From: Hamiltosporidium magnivora
Taxonomy: Eukaryota; Microsporidia; Dubosqiidae
Direction: 5' to 3'
Length of the DNA stretch: 38,551 nt
Assembly: GCA_004325065.1 (NCBI GenBank)
Contig: PITI01000013.1
Coordinates: 1-38,551 of the forward strand
A program made the position numbers and the translations under genes. The number at the start of each line of letters is the position of its first letter. The first letter of the stretch is position 1. Positions 12,950-25,480 of this stretch are shown one piece after another. The notes beneath the pieces were generated by a model. It did no database searches and had not been told where the DNA came from. It was given only the letters and a program-made list of their open reading frames with translations.

Positions 12950-13625
12950 AAGTGAGAACAATCAGAATAAAACCTTTCTACTTGTCAATCAATATAGGAA
13001 GTTAAGGCTATTAAATCATTGTTTAGATTTCTGATGGGAATAAAACACACTACATTTTCGATTGCTCCATGGGTTTTTCTAAGAAAAGGAAAAGTTGTAT
13101 AACATGCCGACATTTTTTATATAAATTTATTTTTAATTTTTTATGTAACCAGATTATAAACATCAGTTATACTTGTAATTAATTGCCATTAAAAGGCATA
13201 GAAACATAGCTTTGCACACTCGACTAAAAGACTTAGCGCCTGAGAAATATAGAAAATATAAATAGTCAAATCCGGGAATTCTAAGTAGCAGCTTATGCCT
13301 GTTGATATGACATTTCCTATCTAAGGAAGCCTTATGCAGGTCTCTGAAATATTTCTTAGCTAGAAGTTTAGTGGTCTCAGTAAGTGTAGAGTAAGTGGGA
13401 ATGCTGTATAGTCTTGAAGGAACCCAGAATAAGCTTCGGCCTTTGATCAAGCTCCATGCAACAGATATTAAGAACCCCGAGCAACTGCTTCGCCTATTGA
13501 ATAGGTTCTGCACAGTTTTTGTATGAAATCTTTGAAATTTAGGTATCTTAGGAAATAGTCATCGTGTGTTAGGGTGCAGTTAGATCTAAAACCTAGACCT
13601 GAGTTTATTTCATAAAGATAAAAAT
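12950..13625 (-). repeat. Dispersed repeat, copy B (longest copy, about 675 bp)
   Basis: Its right part (13388-13625) matches copy A. Its left part (about 12955-13225) matches copies C and D. It therefore links the fragments into one family. On the minus strand an open frame of about 116 codons (13513-13163) includes PTYSTLTETTKLLAKKYFRDL followed by HKASLDRK. This loosely recalls the region after the reverse transcriptase domain of LINE elements, where a leucine- and basic-rich stretch carries an (A)xRYFxxL-type motif. No reverse transcriptase active-site motif is present and frames shift between copies, so the class assignment is tentative. The left end is marked by an AAAG-T-run block shared with C and D. 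Confidence 0.65.
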
Positions 13626-14371
13626 AGCTTATCCCATTGTTTTTCAAGGATTTTTAATTTCCAAATTAATCTATTCATTTTATTTATCTCTGTCTTTCGG
13701 TTTTTTTGAATATTTTTTAAATATGCTGAAATAAATTGATTTTGCATTAGTATTTTTTTACAAAAAATTATAATTCTTAGGATAATTTATCTAGAGAAAT
13801 AAAAAATGGGCTTTTATCTAATATATTTTTTTTAGTCTAAAATCACATTGTACATATTTTTTTGTAAATATTTTGTTCACCCTGGGTAAAGTTCCACTTA
13901 GCTCGTTTGTATCTTCATATAAACTTCGGATCATTTGGGTTTTACATTCTAGAAAATTCAACATAAAGATAATTGCTAATAAAGAGAAATTTGGTAAAAA
14001 AAAAATACATATCTTTCTAATATTTGACACCCGACCCTACATATTATTAAAGTGAAACCTACCTCGACTGTGCATTTTCCTCGTTTAAGTTAGAACAAAT
14101 GACCTGGTCCTTATTTCAAATCGATTCTCGGAGGAAATATATAGTTTATTTATGCAGACCTGTCAAAGAATTTGCTATGATAAAATTTGGCTTCATGTTG
14201 CATATTATTGGCATAGTGCTTTAAATAAAATCATTTTCGTTATTCAAAATTCTAGGAAGTATGATATAACGTTTTTCCTATAATTTGGAGCGTGAAAAGG
14301 TGTTCCGAAGATTATGAAGCTGTTTAAGGATTCAATGGGGGATCACATCCTCGGTATAATCAGTAATGAGA
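13626..14371. other. AT-rich DNA, no supported gene
   Basis: Overlapping opposite-strand open frames of 60-70 codons at 13818-14055 are A/T-driven shadows of each other. The stretch at 14280-14371 is richer in GC and directly continues the coding-remnant zone on its right, but it contains several stops. Confidence 0.4.
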
Positions 14372-14780
14372 CTATCTGAACTGTAATAAGTTTTTCCTTC
14401 GCTTCAATAATAACCAGTATAGTGCGACTGCTTTTATTCCTTCATAATTACTCAGCCTTAAACTACTTTTTCGACTGGTTACATTGGGTTTTTTCAAATT
14501 AAACTTAACCAAAAGTATCAATTCTGTATCTTAAGAATATAAATGAGATAAGATTTTCATCAAACCTTCGTCAAAATAAGCTCTTTCATAAATTGATTTT
14601 GCTAACTTTGCTGAGTTATTCCTTATGCTCGTTTTCCTATCTTTTTGTAATAATTTTATAATATTTTCAACTTCTCTCATAAACTGCAAAGCCTCAAGCG
14701 TAAAGAACTTTCGTTGAAATATAAGCTCTAGGCACCATGAATAAAGGTAGCTATGATCTATTTACACTTGAAATGGTCTT
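14372..14780 (-). pseudogene. Decayed coding remnant, unrecognised
   Basis: From 14698 down to 14372 the minus strand has a 109-codon frame broken by one TAA. Its first half is strongly protein-like and helical: LEALQFMREVENIIKLLQ, then KTSIRNNSAKLAKSIYERAY, then FDEGLMKILSHLYS. The frame also runs backwards across 14699-14780 as SYLYSWCLELIFQRKFF before meeting another stop. A/T content is lower than in the flanks. There is no start codon and no known motif. It could be an old transposase, integrase or cellular gene. The 118-codon frame at 15331-15687 and the fragment KLSGLRHLENRMALNILSSA near 15230-15290, on the same strand, may belong to the same dead gene. Confidence 0.4.
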
Positions 14781-15330
14781 TTTCGACAAACATACGTTTG
14801 CATTCTTTATTGGAAGCATAGATAAACTATATGGGTCGTAAGCCAAAAGAAGGGTCCATGTTGTCATTATTTCACACAATAAAAAAATATTCATCGATAT
14901 CTCGACTTAATTGGTTTGTTTCATTCTACGTGTTAATATTCAATTAGAATCACTAGAATTTTATATGTAACCAGCTATTCTTCTTTTATGAAAATGATTG
15001 TTGCTACTCCCGTTAAGATGGAAAAAACAGCAATTCTTAAATTTCGTTAAATGCACAAAACAGTTTTAAAAATATTTGTTTTCCGACTTCCTTTTAGACC
15101 AACAAAAAACATCTTAATTCTGTAAAGCTGTTGTTTATTGAGTTCATAATTTAATAGTAATCAATATATTGGTCTTCAGTATGTTTTCTTTGTTGTAAAT
15201 TTTTTTTTCTTTCTCAACTACATGCAGAGCTAAGAATATTAAGTGCCATTCTGTTTTCTAAATGCCGAAGACCTGATAATTTGGTATTCAAAATTGAATT
15301 ATTTTTCGCAAATTGATAATAACACATAAT

Positions 15331-15687
15331 TCACAAATTTTTCGATGGCATGCCATAAACAAAAAAAAACTGTATCATATTGTATTTGAAGTTTGTAATT
15401 TTTTGAAAGTTTTTTATCGTCGATATAAAAATATATAGGCCAATAAGTTCTTTTCCGGTTTTTAATTGCGTCGGAATGATTAAAGATCTTGCCGGATCGT
15501 TTACATCTGTCACAATACTTTTTTCGCTGGCTGCGTAAGAATAAGTATTATGGGTTTTTCCGTTTACAGTTTTAAAACATTTAATTGAAATAGAACCCGA
15601 GGCTTCGTACATAAGAAGTTTTGAAGAATACAATCTGGAACATATATTTTGCAGTAATATTCTTCTGATGCAATTTCTATCTTTCAA
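15331..15687 (-). pseudogene. Open frame of 118 codons, probable gene relic
   Basis: The composition is unlike an A/T-driven chance frame. It contains EASGSISIKCFKTVNGKTHN at about residues 28-47, SYAASEKSIVTDVNDPARSL at about 50-69, and PTQLKTGKELIGLYIF beyond. Lysine, threonine and serine are spread evenly and there is no hydrophobic low-complexity run. I recognise no family. There is no C-run before the first ATG and no clear downstream partner. The neighbouring minus-strand sequence is also protein-like but broken, so I read this as the best-preserved piece of a larger decayed gene or mobile element rather than an intact short gene. Confidence 0.35.
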
Positions 15688-18600
15688 GATTGAGGTATCT
15701 AAGTGTGGATTCCGGTGATAAGGTTCTCAAATATCTGTAATATTACTATAAAACTACAGTGTGTTTTGATATTAAGTTTAAACCAAGCTGTTGGGCTGTT
15801 TTCTTTATTTATACTGATAACCATTTTTATTTATCTTCATCTGGTTCAAATAATATTCTTTATTTTTCTTTTAGATAAACTTGCGGTTTTCTAAAAGAAG
15901 GGCTTTGTTCTTGGGAAAAAATTGAAATTTTGCAAACTACTGCGTGGAAACTTACACATAATGATCTCTATTGGTTTTAATTTCACAGAGTTACAACCGA
16001 TATTGGCTCGGGCAAGATCCTTGTAAGCATAACTAAATTGGTGTTTCGACTATGAATGAAGCTTTATGTCAAAATTTACTAGACTTTTATATTTTTAAGA
16101 AAAATATGGCTTTTTAGAGACGAACCAACTATTATCAATCTAATTCTTTCTAGCTTTAAATTGCTCTGTTTTCTGTCATCGATAAAGAGAAGACAGTTAT
16201 AGCATTGCTCTTACAACAATATATTTATACGAAAAGAGTTACTAGAATAGCCACGAAAAAGAATATAACAGAAGAACAAAGGAGAAACTTAAGCCCGAAA
16301 TAGAAGAAAAATAATTAAAGACTACGTTTTGATTCCTATAATAATCTAATTGGTTTTAATACAGGAATTCTGTGTAGAAAAGCGATACACTTGTTGAAGA
16401 AGTGCTTTAAACTTGGCTGCTTTGCATAGAAATAACCACGGTCTATGTATAAAGATTATTTTCGTGGAATTTCTTTGTAAATATATAGTAGATTTATTCT
16501 ACATTATACAGTTAAGTTGACGAAACAAACGTGTGTTATGAATTATACTTTAAATATTATATTATTTAACCGATAGGTGTTTTTTATATCTGTATATGGG
16601 GCTGAGATTCTTTTTATCCATTTTCGAGGTTTGTTTGCTATATTCTTCTAATATTAGAAAGATATGAGCATGCAGTATATTTCTTTGTCGAATTCCTGGC
16701 TGTAGCAATATACTTTAACTATTCTAAAAAATTTTGTGCTGTGTAATTGATTGCAACTTTTTTTTTCAAATAATCTGGTACGCTGCAGATTCATAATCGC
16801 TTTCTTTTATTTCGATCTATATTCAAACATACTCTGTAATTGGTAATTTATAGGTCTTTGTAATAAATAAATCGTAATTTTCTTGCTTTCTAACAACTTC
16901 CATTTGATCCGATACGTTTTCTACGTGTTTCGAGGGCTATCTAAAAAAATTGAGAGCGAATTATTAATTTCCTTCAAAAAGCTATATCTAGCATCGTTTT
17001 AAAAATTTTTAGACAAGTATTATGTTTTTGGCTCCGTTGATGACCACTGTTTCGATTCAACTTATTGTATTCTATTATACATTAAGCATGTATACCATAC
17101 TGTTGAGTCGATTTTTATGCTTTCACAAAGATATTTCATTATCTATATAACGTAATTAATTTAAATACTGTCGTATTTATTTTGCCCCCTCCTATAAAAA
17201 ATAAAAAAAGCTAAAATGAAATGACATTTTCTCGGACTTACACGAATATTTCACATGTAAAATTCAAATTTAACAAATTCTACCGTTTTAATTGGATTTT
17301 CATAATATATATTCTCGGTTTTAGAAAAATTTCTTATTAAAAATGTAGTTTATATTTTGTTGTTATTTTATTCCGTTCCCCTCTTGTTCACATTACATTT
17401 CCTAGTTAAGTTGCATAAAATGAGCTAAAAACCCGTTAATTAAAACCTCAAAAAAATATTTTGTTGAAGCTCTTCAGTTTTAAGTTTATATTAGTAACTT
17501 AGGTCCTATTTTCTTTATATTTATAAATTTTCATATTTTTGGATTTTACATAAAAATAAAAAAGAGTGCATCATATTTAAAGGAAAAGTAAAAGAAACCA
17601 TGGAGAAGAGAATTATATAAAAAAATAGATATAACAAGGATACGTTCGAATTCAAAATTTTTTTATTTTTTTTATTTGGTGATACTTTTTGTTAATTTGA
17701 TTTTTCTGACATTTTTTAAATTCTTTTTTTCAAGGTTTTTCATTTTCTTTTATTTTTCTTTTAAGTAGTTTTAAATTAAAAACATTCATTTGTTCTTACT
17801 CTAAACAGAGGTAAAAGTGGAATGGAATAGGTATGTATGTAAGTTAAATTAGTTTCAATATATTTTTTTAAATTTTTTTTAATTCTTTCAAAAATTTCTT
17901 ACGTTTAAAATTGTCTTATTTAAATAATATCCTTTAATTTACCACGAAATAATCATTTTCTCGGTAAAACAGTCGTTTTCCGCTAAAAAAAGCATGAGTA
18001 CGAATTTTTTTCAGACTTCATCCGATTTAGCAGATGTGATGTGCTGAATTTTACTTTGGCCAGTGAAAATTCAGAAGGGAGGGAACAGAATTGGGGAGGG
18101 GAGTCAATACGATATACGCTAACTAATATTGTTCTATCGAAACGCTTTTAAGTGTGATTGATTCTTAATTATCTCCATTTTGTTTAATAGTTTCCTTCCT
18201 ACGGATGGAACAGAATCCAAGAATTAATCATAGCTATACCAAGTTTAGGCGTTCCAAAGATATTTTTTCTTTTGATTGCTTAGATTGCCAGCTCAACGCA
18301 AACTTTCTCTATGAATGATAAAGAGGGTACGAACCTAGGTCCGCACCCAGCCTTTCGGAAACGAATTCTGAAATTCTCATCACTATACCATTGGCGGACA
18401 ACTTTTATTTTAGCTTTTGATATTAGCTCTTCCGAATTCTTTCCAAACGAGAAAAGGATACAAGGAAAAACATCAGGCCTTCTGTGTCTGTGGTATATAC
18501 GGCGTGCTTCGAATATGGAAAATCTCCAGGCTCGTATGCGACTTTAATTAAATAAATATAAGCTTATCTAGTAAAAAAAGACCATTGCGTTTATGCTTCG

Positions 18601-20787
18601 AAGTTTGGCATTGTACATTCTAGATCGGTTTAAATATGAAAAAATTATGAAATCTCATTTTAGAATCGATTTGAATCAGAAATTTTGTTCTTTTTTACTT
18701 CATACATCTTGTATCAAAATACGTTCAATAAAATGGTTTCATGAAATGTGGAATCTGTTTCCGTTATTTTCGCAACGAATTATACTTTCAAATATGTTTA
18801 TCTGCTTATTATTTGCCACATCTTCATCTAGAACATATAGTTTGGGCCATTATCTGCAATTTCCTCCAATTAAAAGCGTTTAAAATTTGATAAAATTATC
18901 TCTGAATTTCTTAAAAAACAATGAATCGAATTCTTACAAAATTAATATTGCCACATGTGCAGGTGAACTCAAAGGATTATTATAAAATCATGTTTCGTCT
19001 ATTAATTCTTTAAATCTGCATCTTTTTTTAGAATATTTTTAATTCTTCGTTTGCTTAATATGCTGTAATTTTATAAATTCTGATAAAACATATATTAAAT
19101 AATTCTGATACTTTTTTCTTACATTAAAATATTATTTAAGACTTTTATTGGGTTTATCTAGATTGCCAAGATTATGTTTTCCTTTTGTTTTCAATTGAAT
19201 TTTGTGATCATTTCCCTGCAATACAATAGTATATTTCTGTTTTACATTATTTTCCATAAAGTATATGAAATTTTGATTTTCCTAAATTTTAAGTGTTGGT
19301 GAATATAATAGTCTAGTTGTTACTTAATACTCTAATCTTAAAAAATCACAAACCTTCCTTTTCAAATCTATTCGATTGGAAAATTTTAATTCGTTTTGAT
19401 TTATTATTTAATTTTCTACCTACATTTTCCTTATAAATTTATTGCTTCTGTTTTCTATATTTCCTTAAGATCTCTGTAGTCTTTTGTAGCAAAACCGTTT
19501 TTTAGATTACGTGATGTATCAGCTAATTAGGTTCTACGAAATGACTATTTCTTTTAAAGTAACATTTGTTTTACTAATCTAAATATTTCATAATATTATT
19601 AAAAACAAAAAATGTTTAATCAATTTATATATATTCTTTATAAGAACAAACTAAATATTAATTTACTGATTAACTATAATATCAAATATTTTTTTCTCAC
19701 TGCAAGGCGTATAATAAATTTTATTTGCTATTAAATCATTTTTCTGTGTTTAGACTTCTTTAAATTTGTTTGTTAGGTTTTTGATAGACTTTTGCCGTAA
19801 TTTTCGAGAAGTCAGCTAAGTTTGAAGTACGCCTCTAACAAGGAGATCATCTTCCTGCTCACCATTCCTCTGTTATTGTATAAAGAATTGTTTTTATAAG
19901 TAGTATAATCGTCTGTAATAATTTTATTCATCTTGGCAACACCCCTCCGTTTTATTATAAAATATAAAGTAAAAAAATTAGATTTTTGTGATATAAATTC
20001 AAAAATATGCTTAATTTTATCGATTTCTATTCCAAACAAAGGCTTTGTTTATAATAATTTCGTTGATACCTCGATTTCATTTATTTTACATTTTTTTGAT
20101 CAATAAATGCTACTCTTTGGTATGTATTGTACTTTTGGTATGCCTCATTCGATCATCTGAATTACATTTTTATCTGTTTTTTAGATAGGCATTATCATTT
20201 TCTTACATCTCAAAAACTTTTCTTTGATGAAAGCAAATAAGTTAGATTTTTTTAAGACGTAATTATAGTCATATATGCTTATTTACAAGCTTTAAATACA
20301 TATTTTATTTTTGTCATACAATTTTTTATGCATATATCAATACTTTAAATTATCGTTAAAAATATTTAAATAAATATTTTATTAGAATTAAAAAAATCAT
20401 ATCGAGAGGGAAAAATCTATATATAAATGCTATTATTATGATTTAGTACAATCTATAAGAAATTTAACAATGTTTTTTTCAATATTTTTTAAAGATTAAA
20501 TTTCGAGATGTGTCGAGTTTTACTTTTAAAAATTTTTATTGGCTGTGTTTGATCTTTACACAAATTAAATAAATGTGACGAATCATAATTGAAAGACAAT
20601 TATTTTAATGTCACAGATTTGTTCGAACCAATTAAACTTTCTGAAAGGCATCATTTTTGTAAAAATCTGGCACTGTAATCAATTATATAACAGACAAGAT
20701 TTAAATAGATGTCAATTTTGAATTAAATTCAAATCAGTGATATTTGATGTGTTTTTTTTATTTAAACTAAAATCCTTGAATTTTCTA
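15688..20787. other. AT-rich DNA with scattered relics, no supported gene
   Basis: Two patches are worth noting. At about 16180-16310 the plus strand reads a 40-residue charged peptide that includes KEKTVIALLLQQYIYTKRV and KKNITEEQRRNLSPK before a stop. At 18050-18900 the GC content rises, with a 78-codon and a 96-codon plus-strand frame and short charged readings in other frames. None has a motif, a start context or an uninterrupted length that would support a live gene. A G-rich tract at about 18075-18105 and a C-rich one at 17184-17190 have no good open frame beside them. Confidence 0.4.
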
Positions 20788-22921
20788 ATGAATCAATATA
20801 TTTTTTCAAAATACGGTAGTAAAAAAAATTTATTCGTTTTTGTTTTCTTTTAGTCTTTATAATTAAGCAAATAGAATTCAGATTTATAAATAAAGAAGTG
20901 AGTAGTCTTTATAGCGAAGAATGGTTTGACGATTATAACTCAAAATTTAAAAAAGAACATAAAGAATGTTCGGAAAAACGAGATTCAAATGAGTAAAAAA
21001 CAGTTAATTTTGATTATGATAATAAGAATGGATATAAATCTGAAATGATATATACTTATTTAAACCAAGAATGGAAGTATAAAAAAGAATCAATTCAATT
21101 TCCAATCTATTTCAACATCGATTATTTTAATGTTTTTATAGCTTTATTAAATTATAAAAAAAATATCTGAAAAATTTAATGAGGATTTTATGTTCAGATT
21201 TTGTTTTATAACAGATTATTTTCGATTTGAATTTGAAGATGTTTTTTTTGAAGTTATATTTAAAGAACTTTTCTATACTTGTTCATTATTCTTTAAAAAT
21301 GCTGTGGAATTTGACTATTGTTTTTATACTTGGTTATTTGGATCTTTCCCCGAGATATTACGCAAGGACGAACGATTTTTATTTACATTTATCGAATTTC
21401 TAGTATCGGTTGATAAAATTTTAGCTTCTTATATCAAACAAGGAAAACAAGCTAAGAGTATATACGTTTTTCTTCGAATTGAATATATATTTTTTGAAAG
21501 ACTTGATATTAAATTACTAGAGTTTTTAATTGAAAAAATACCGATTGAAAATATGATTGTACATGATAACTTAATTAGTTCAGGAAATACATTTTATACG
21601 TGCCAATCATCCGAATGTAATGACAAAATAATGGACGATCTAAAGCCTTTGTTGCAATCATTTAAAAAAATCAAAACTCTTAAAATACATAACTGTAGAA
21701 ACACATCGTTATTTCGGTTATTACCATATTTTGAAGCTCTGTAATTCTTATCTACTGAGGGAACTGTATTTCCTTACAATACTACGTTCGATTTTGCGTT
21801 GCTGAAAAAATTTAAGGATACGTTAGAGATATTAAGATTACATCATTTCGGCTCTTTTACAAACAAGGAAAACATAACTTTTAAAAATTTAATATCCATG
21901 GATTTAGATTTCAGTTCTCTACATCGAGATCAGATAAATTCTCAACTATTAAATCGTATAAATCTAGAAGTAGATGTTATATTTCATTTTTCTATTCAAT
22001 AAGTCTAAGCTATGAAAATTTAAGCAAAATTGTATCGAAATATAAAGACAGAAATATTTCATACAGTGTAACAACTATAACGTATAAAATATTCTTTAAT
22101 AAAAATCTAATAACTCATTTAATCTATAAAGGCTCTAACTACTTCGGCGGAGAACCGCTAAACATTGAATGTATGGAAACTCTTAACCCATTTATGAATG
22201 TTAAAGAACTTAGTCTTCAACACGTTTGTTTCGGTTCTCAGTTAATTTCGTTGGTTTCGAAATTTGAAAAAATTAAAATTCTTTGCTTATGAAACTGTAA
22301 ATATTTTTTTTGATCCGTTAGAATCAGACCTTATAACTAAGAAATCAAAGAAACTCGGGAATCTTCAAATTATTAACTTTGATAACCACTTATACAAATT
22401 GGTATTACATTTATATGATTTAATATCTCTGTCAAGTTTAACACTTTTAGAAGGGAAAACACAAAATGACTTTATTTTTACAGGGCCAAATATTTTAAAA
22501 AATTTAGAAATCGATTTTAGCATTGCGTCTTGCCTAGAAATTATATTCAATCAAATATCGAAGACTTAGAAACTCTCAAAATGCCCTTTTCTGGTAGAAT
22601 ATTGAATTTTTTTGCATCAAATAATAAATTTAGCACAATAAAAAAGCTTATTTTATACAGAAGGAATATATTTTGCGATGAAATTGATATTTTAGATGAA
22701 ATATTTTTTCACTTTTAAAAAAGACAGAATATATTAAGTTGGTAAGAATTTATGTGAACTGTAATGATTCAAATAAAATACAGGGCAACTTGAATCAGAT
22801 TAAAACACATACAACATTGGTTTTTGAAGGGTACGTTTTAAATTTCCATCCGAATGTGTTATTATCTATAAAAAAAGTTGAAAATTTCACCTTTGAAACA
22901 CCTCGATCATTGATTGTTTGA
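20788..22921 (+). pseudogene. Broken leucine-rich-repeat-like secreted protein gene
   Basis: A chain of six or more open pieces in shifting frames covers what was a protein of about 710 residues. It opens with MNQYIFSKYGSKKNLFVFVFF, a lysine pair followed by a hydrophobic run, which looks like a signal peptide. Visible lesions: a frameshift near 20845-20853 (TAG at 20851), a TAA at 20994, a one-base shift in the A8 run at 21156-21163, a TAA at 21742, and further shifts near 21985-21998, 22265-22290, 22530-22565 and in the T-run near 22700-22712. The final stop is TGA at 22919. The second half has irregular leucine-rich units such as IKTLKIHNC, DTLEILRLHHF, NVKELSLQHV and TIKKLILYRRN, spaced about 25-60 residues apart. 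Large families of LRR proteins, many secreted, occur in microsporidia. Codon content is still protein-like between lesions, so decay is probably fairly recent. Sequencing error alone would not explain two in-frame stops. Confidence 0.75.
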
Positions 22922-25199
22922 TGAATTAAGTAAATAAAACCAGGTTTTTTTATATTTATACATTTTTATATTTTTTAAATCATATCAAGCTACATTTTTT
23001 TTAGAACCTAGCTATGCTTAGTTAGAACCAAAAAAGCTTTTTATTTTTACAAATTATTTGAAGTGAATTCTAATATAATTTTTAGGTTACAAATTAATAC
23101 TCAGTGTCTATCTTATGTTCCGTATTGTAAGAAGTGAATGAATTTACCAAAAAGATCTAAGCATTCGTTTGAATTTGGGAAAGATGTTTTCTCTACTTTT
23201 ATAATTTTTTTTCCTATCATTTTGAAGTTTATTGTTATCTCTCAAATCAGTTTCGTCATTTATGTTTATTTGCGTTTCTCTAAGTTAGTTGCCTCATTTA
23301 AAATAAAGGATAAACTATCTTTTACTTTATCTGTGAAATATTATCTTCCTCAAAACTTCCTTGCATTGGAAGTGTCAAGGTTTTATATATTTAGGTCACT
23401 TGTACAAATTGTAATTCCCTTGACTCTCTTTGGATTTAGAAGGCCTCAGAGTATTTGATCGAAGTAAATATAATTTTTTCTATTCGCTTTTTGTGCACTT
23501 TGTGTTCTATAATGGCTCACTATCTTGGGACGTTTTGAATCTTTAAGGATATATCATTCGATCTTACACTATATTTGATTCTAAGAAATGGCATAAGGAA
23601 GTATTCGAGCACTTAATTGTCGTAAAGCCTTCGTCCATAGGCAATAAGAACAATTTCGTGGTTGTGGTACCTTTTTTCGAAATAAACAATAAGAAAAGAT
23701 TCTTACATCAGAAAAGTTATTCCATTTTTAATCTTATCTAAAACAAGTATATCGAATCTATATTCCGAATTTTGTCATTGTTTTTTATGTGTTATAAATT
23801 TCTATTTTGGAATACACGTTTTAAGCGTGTTTGCAACAGATAACTACCTCTAATTTGTAAGCAAACTATAATTAAATTTTTTGAAAGTTCAAAAATAGGA
23901 ATCAACTCTTGTAATAGTTTTTTTTGCTTGCCATATTGAAGCATTTTATAAATTTTCCAATCTTCAATTTTGGGACAAATGACAGTTTGAAATCCTCCTT
24001 TGTGATAAAGATACATTTATATCTTTAATGTAGCGTAAAACTACTTGATTGCGTGGTATTGTATTTAATTTCTTTCATTCTTTTGAATAGTCAAGCCCAC
24101 TCCTGAGCCCGTTTCTTTTAGGATTAAAAACTTAATATATTTTGGTTTTGCCATTTCGTAATAAAAATTGCGCTTTGGGCTCAAATAATGTTTATTTGTG
24201 GCTCTCGTTTCTATGTTAATTTTCTACCAAGGCTGCTTTTTATTGTGCAAGATAAGCTTTTGGTATTTTCAGCTTGAAAGTTGCGGCTATTTTGACTGCT
24301 AATTCATTGCTTTTTTAATATGAAATCTAAAACTAGTAGCAACATAGTCTCAAATCCCAGATAAACTCTTTTTAGGGTTTTCTAAGTTAGATTGTATAAG
24401 GAGGCAACGTGATTTATTCTTGGTCGAAACTTTACTTTGCCTTCCCTAAGTCCCTAGGAAAGTATTATTAAAAACAAAGCAATTAGCAGGTCAAGCTGAA
24501 ATATTTCCAATGATTATTTCTTGATGATATCCATGTTCCTTGTTTGCAGCGTTGATTTTTTTTTCTTTTAATATCGTGTGTTAAGGTCCTTAAATTCTGT
24601 ATAATGATTTGTTTTTTTTTTTTCAAATAGCTTTCTCTTTAATTTTTTTTCTATATTTCTTTCTCGGTGTATTTCTAACCACTTCTTTGTTCTTAAAGAG
24701 CAGTTTCTCGACAGAATGCTTAATTTTTAGCTAATTTTGTGGAAAATTCGAATAATTTTTTTGAAAACTTCATCAACTATTACACAGTCTTATCAATTTC
24801 GTGATTTCTTTTTTATCATAATAGATCCGTCAAAAGATTTCCATATTTAAATTAAAATTCAAAAGCAAAAAGTTTTTTTAGGCTTACAATTTAAAACTCT
24901 TATTTTCAATCTGAGAAGTAAAAGAGATTGTAATCCCGAATTTTGACCTGCTCTAATCACAAGTATTTTGTTAAAACATCGCAATTTTTCTAAAATTAGG
25001 CGCAATAATCATTTTTTTATTTTTTTTATATTATAATTAATAAGCAAAATAAGTTAATTTTTGTCGAACTGGAATAATGTAGTTTCAAATATAAGCAAGC
25101 GACATTTCACGTTTGCACAAGACTTATATAAACCATAAAAGTCATTTACTTATGATCTTAGAACATTGATTATATTTATATTGTATCGATAAAGAGAGT
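22922..25199. other. AT-rich DNA, no supported gene
   Basis: A 106-codon plus-strand frame at 23138-23458 is dominated by F, I, S and V, with a charged but broken reading on the other strand (ETDLRDNNKLQNDRKKNYKS). The region may hold another dead gene but gives no recognisable motif. The stretch at about 24060-24480 is moderately GC-richer without an open frame. Confidence 0.4.
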
Positions 25200-25480
25200 A
25201 TTACTCATTAAAAACTTTCAGCTTGGAATAGGTAGGTGAGATTTAGGCGAAAACTTTGTTTGGATTTTTAGTAGAATGATAATACACCATAATTTTGTTC
25301 GTTCAATGGAATTTTGCATATTAGAAGATGTTTTACAAAATCGTGAAACTTCTTCTAGGAATATGTTTCTAATTATTGTGTAACTAGATAGAAAACCAAA
25401 AGTGAAATAGGTAATTGACATGCGAAAGCATAGAAACTTAGCTTTGCTCACTCAACTTAAACTACATAGAGGTTTAAAGG
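25200..25480 (-). repeat. Dispersed repeat, copy C (3' part)
   Basis: Aligned in the same orientation as copies B and D. The block tttgtttggatttttag at about 25255-25271 matches D (attgtttggatttttgg) and B (ttgtttagatttctga). The block gcatagaaacttagctttgc at 25430-25449, extending to about 25460, matches B near 13196 with about 27 of 30 bases identical. The left end shares the aaaactttc-gcttgg block with D. On the minus strand both C and D read a related peptide (C: I-I-I-L-L-K-I-Q-T; D: V-V-F-P-P-K-I-Q-T), so the 3' part was once coding. Beyond 25480 the match to B fades. Confidence 0.6.

Noticed and set aside
18311..18547. 78-codon plus frame in a GC-richer patch, considered as a gene
   Set aside because: No start context or family motif; neighbouring frames are equally plausible and all are broken.
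23138..23458. 106-codon plus frame
   Set aside because: Dominated by hydrophobic low-complexity residues, no C-run before the ATG, and the opposite strand also reads charged peptide. Not a supportable gene.
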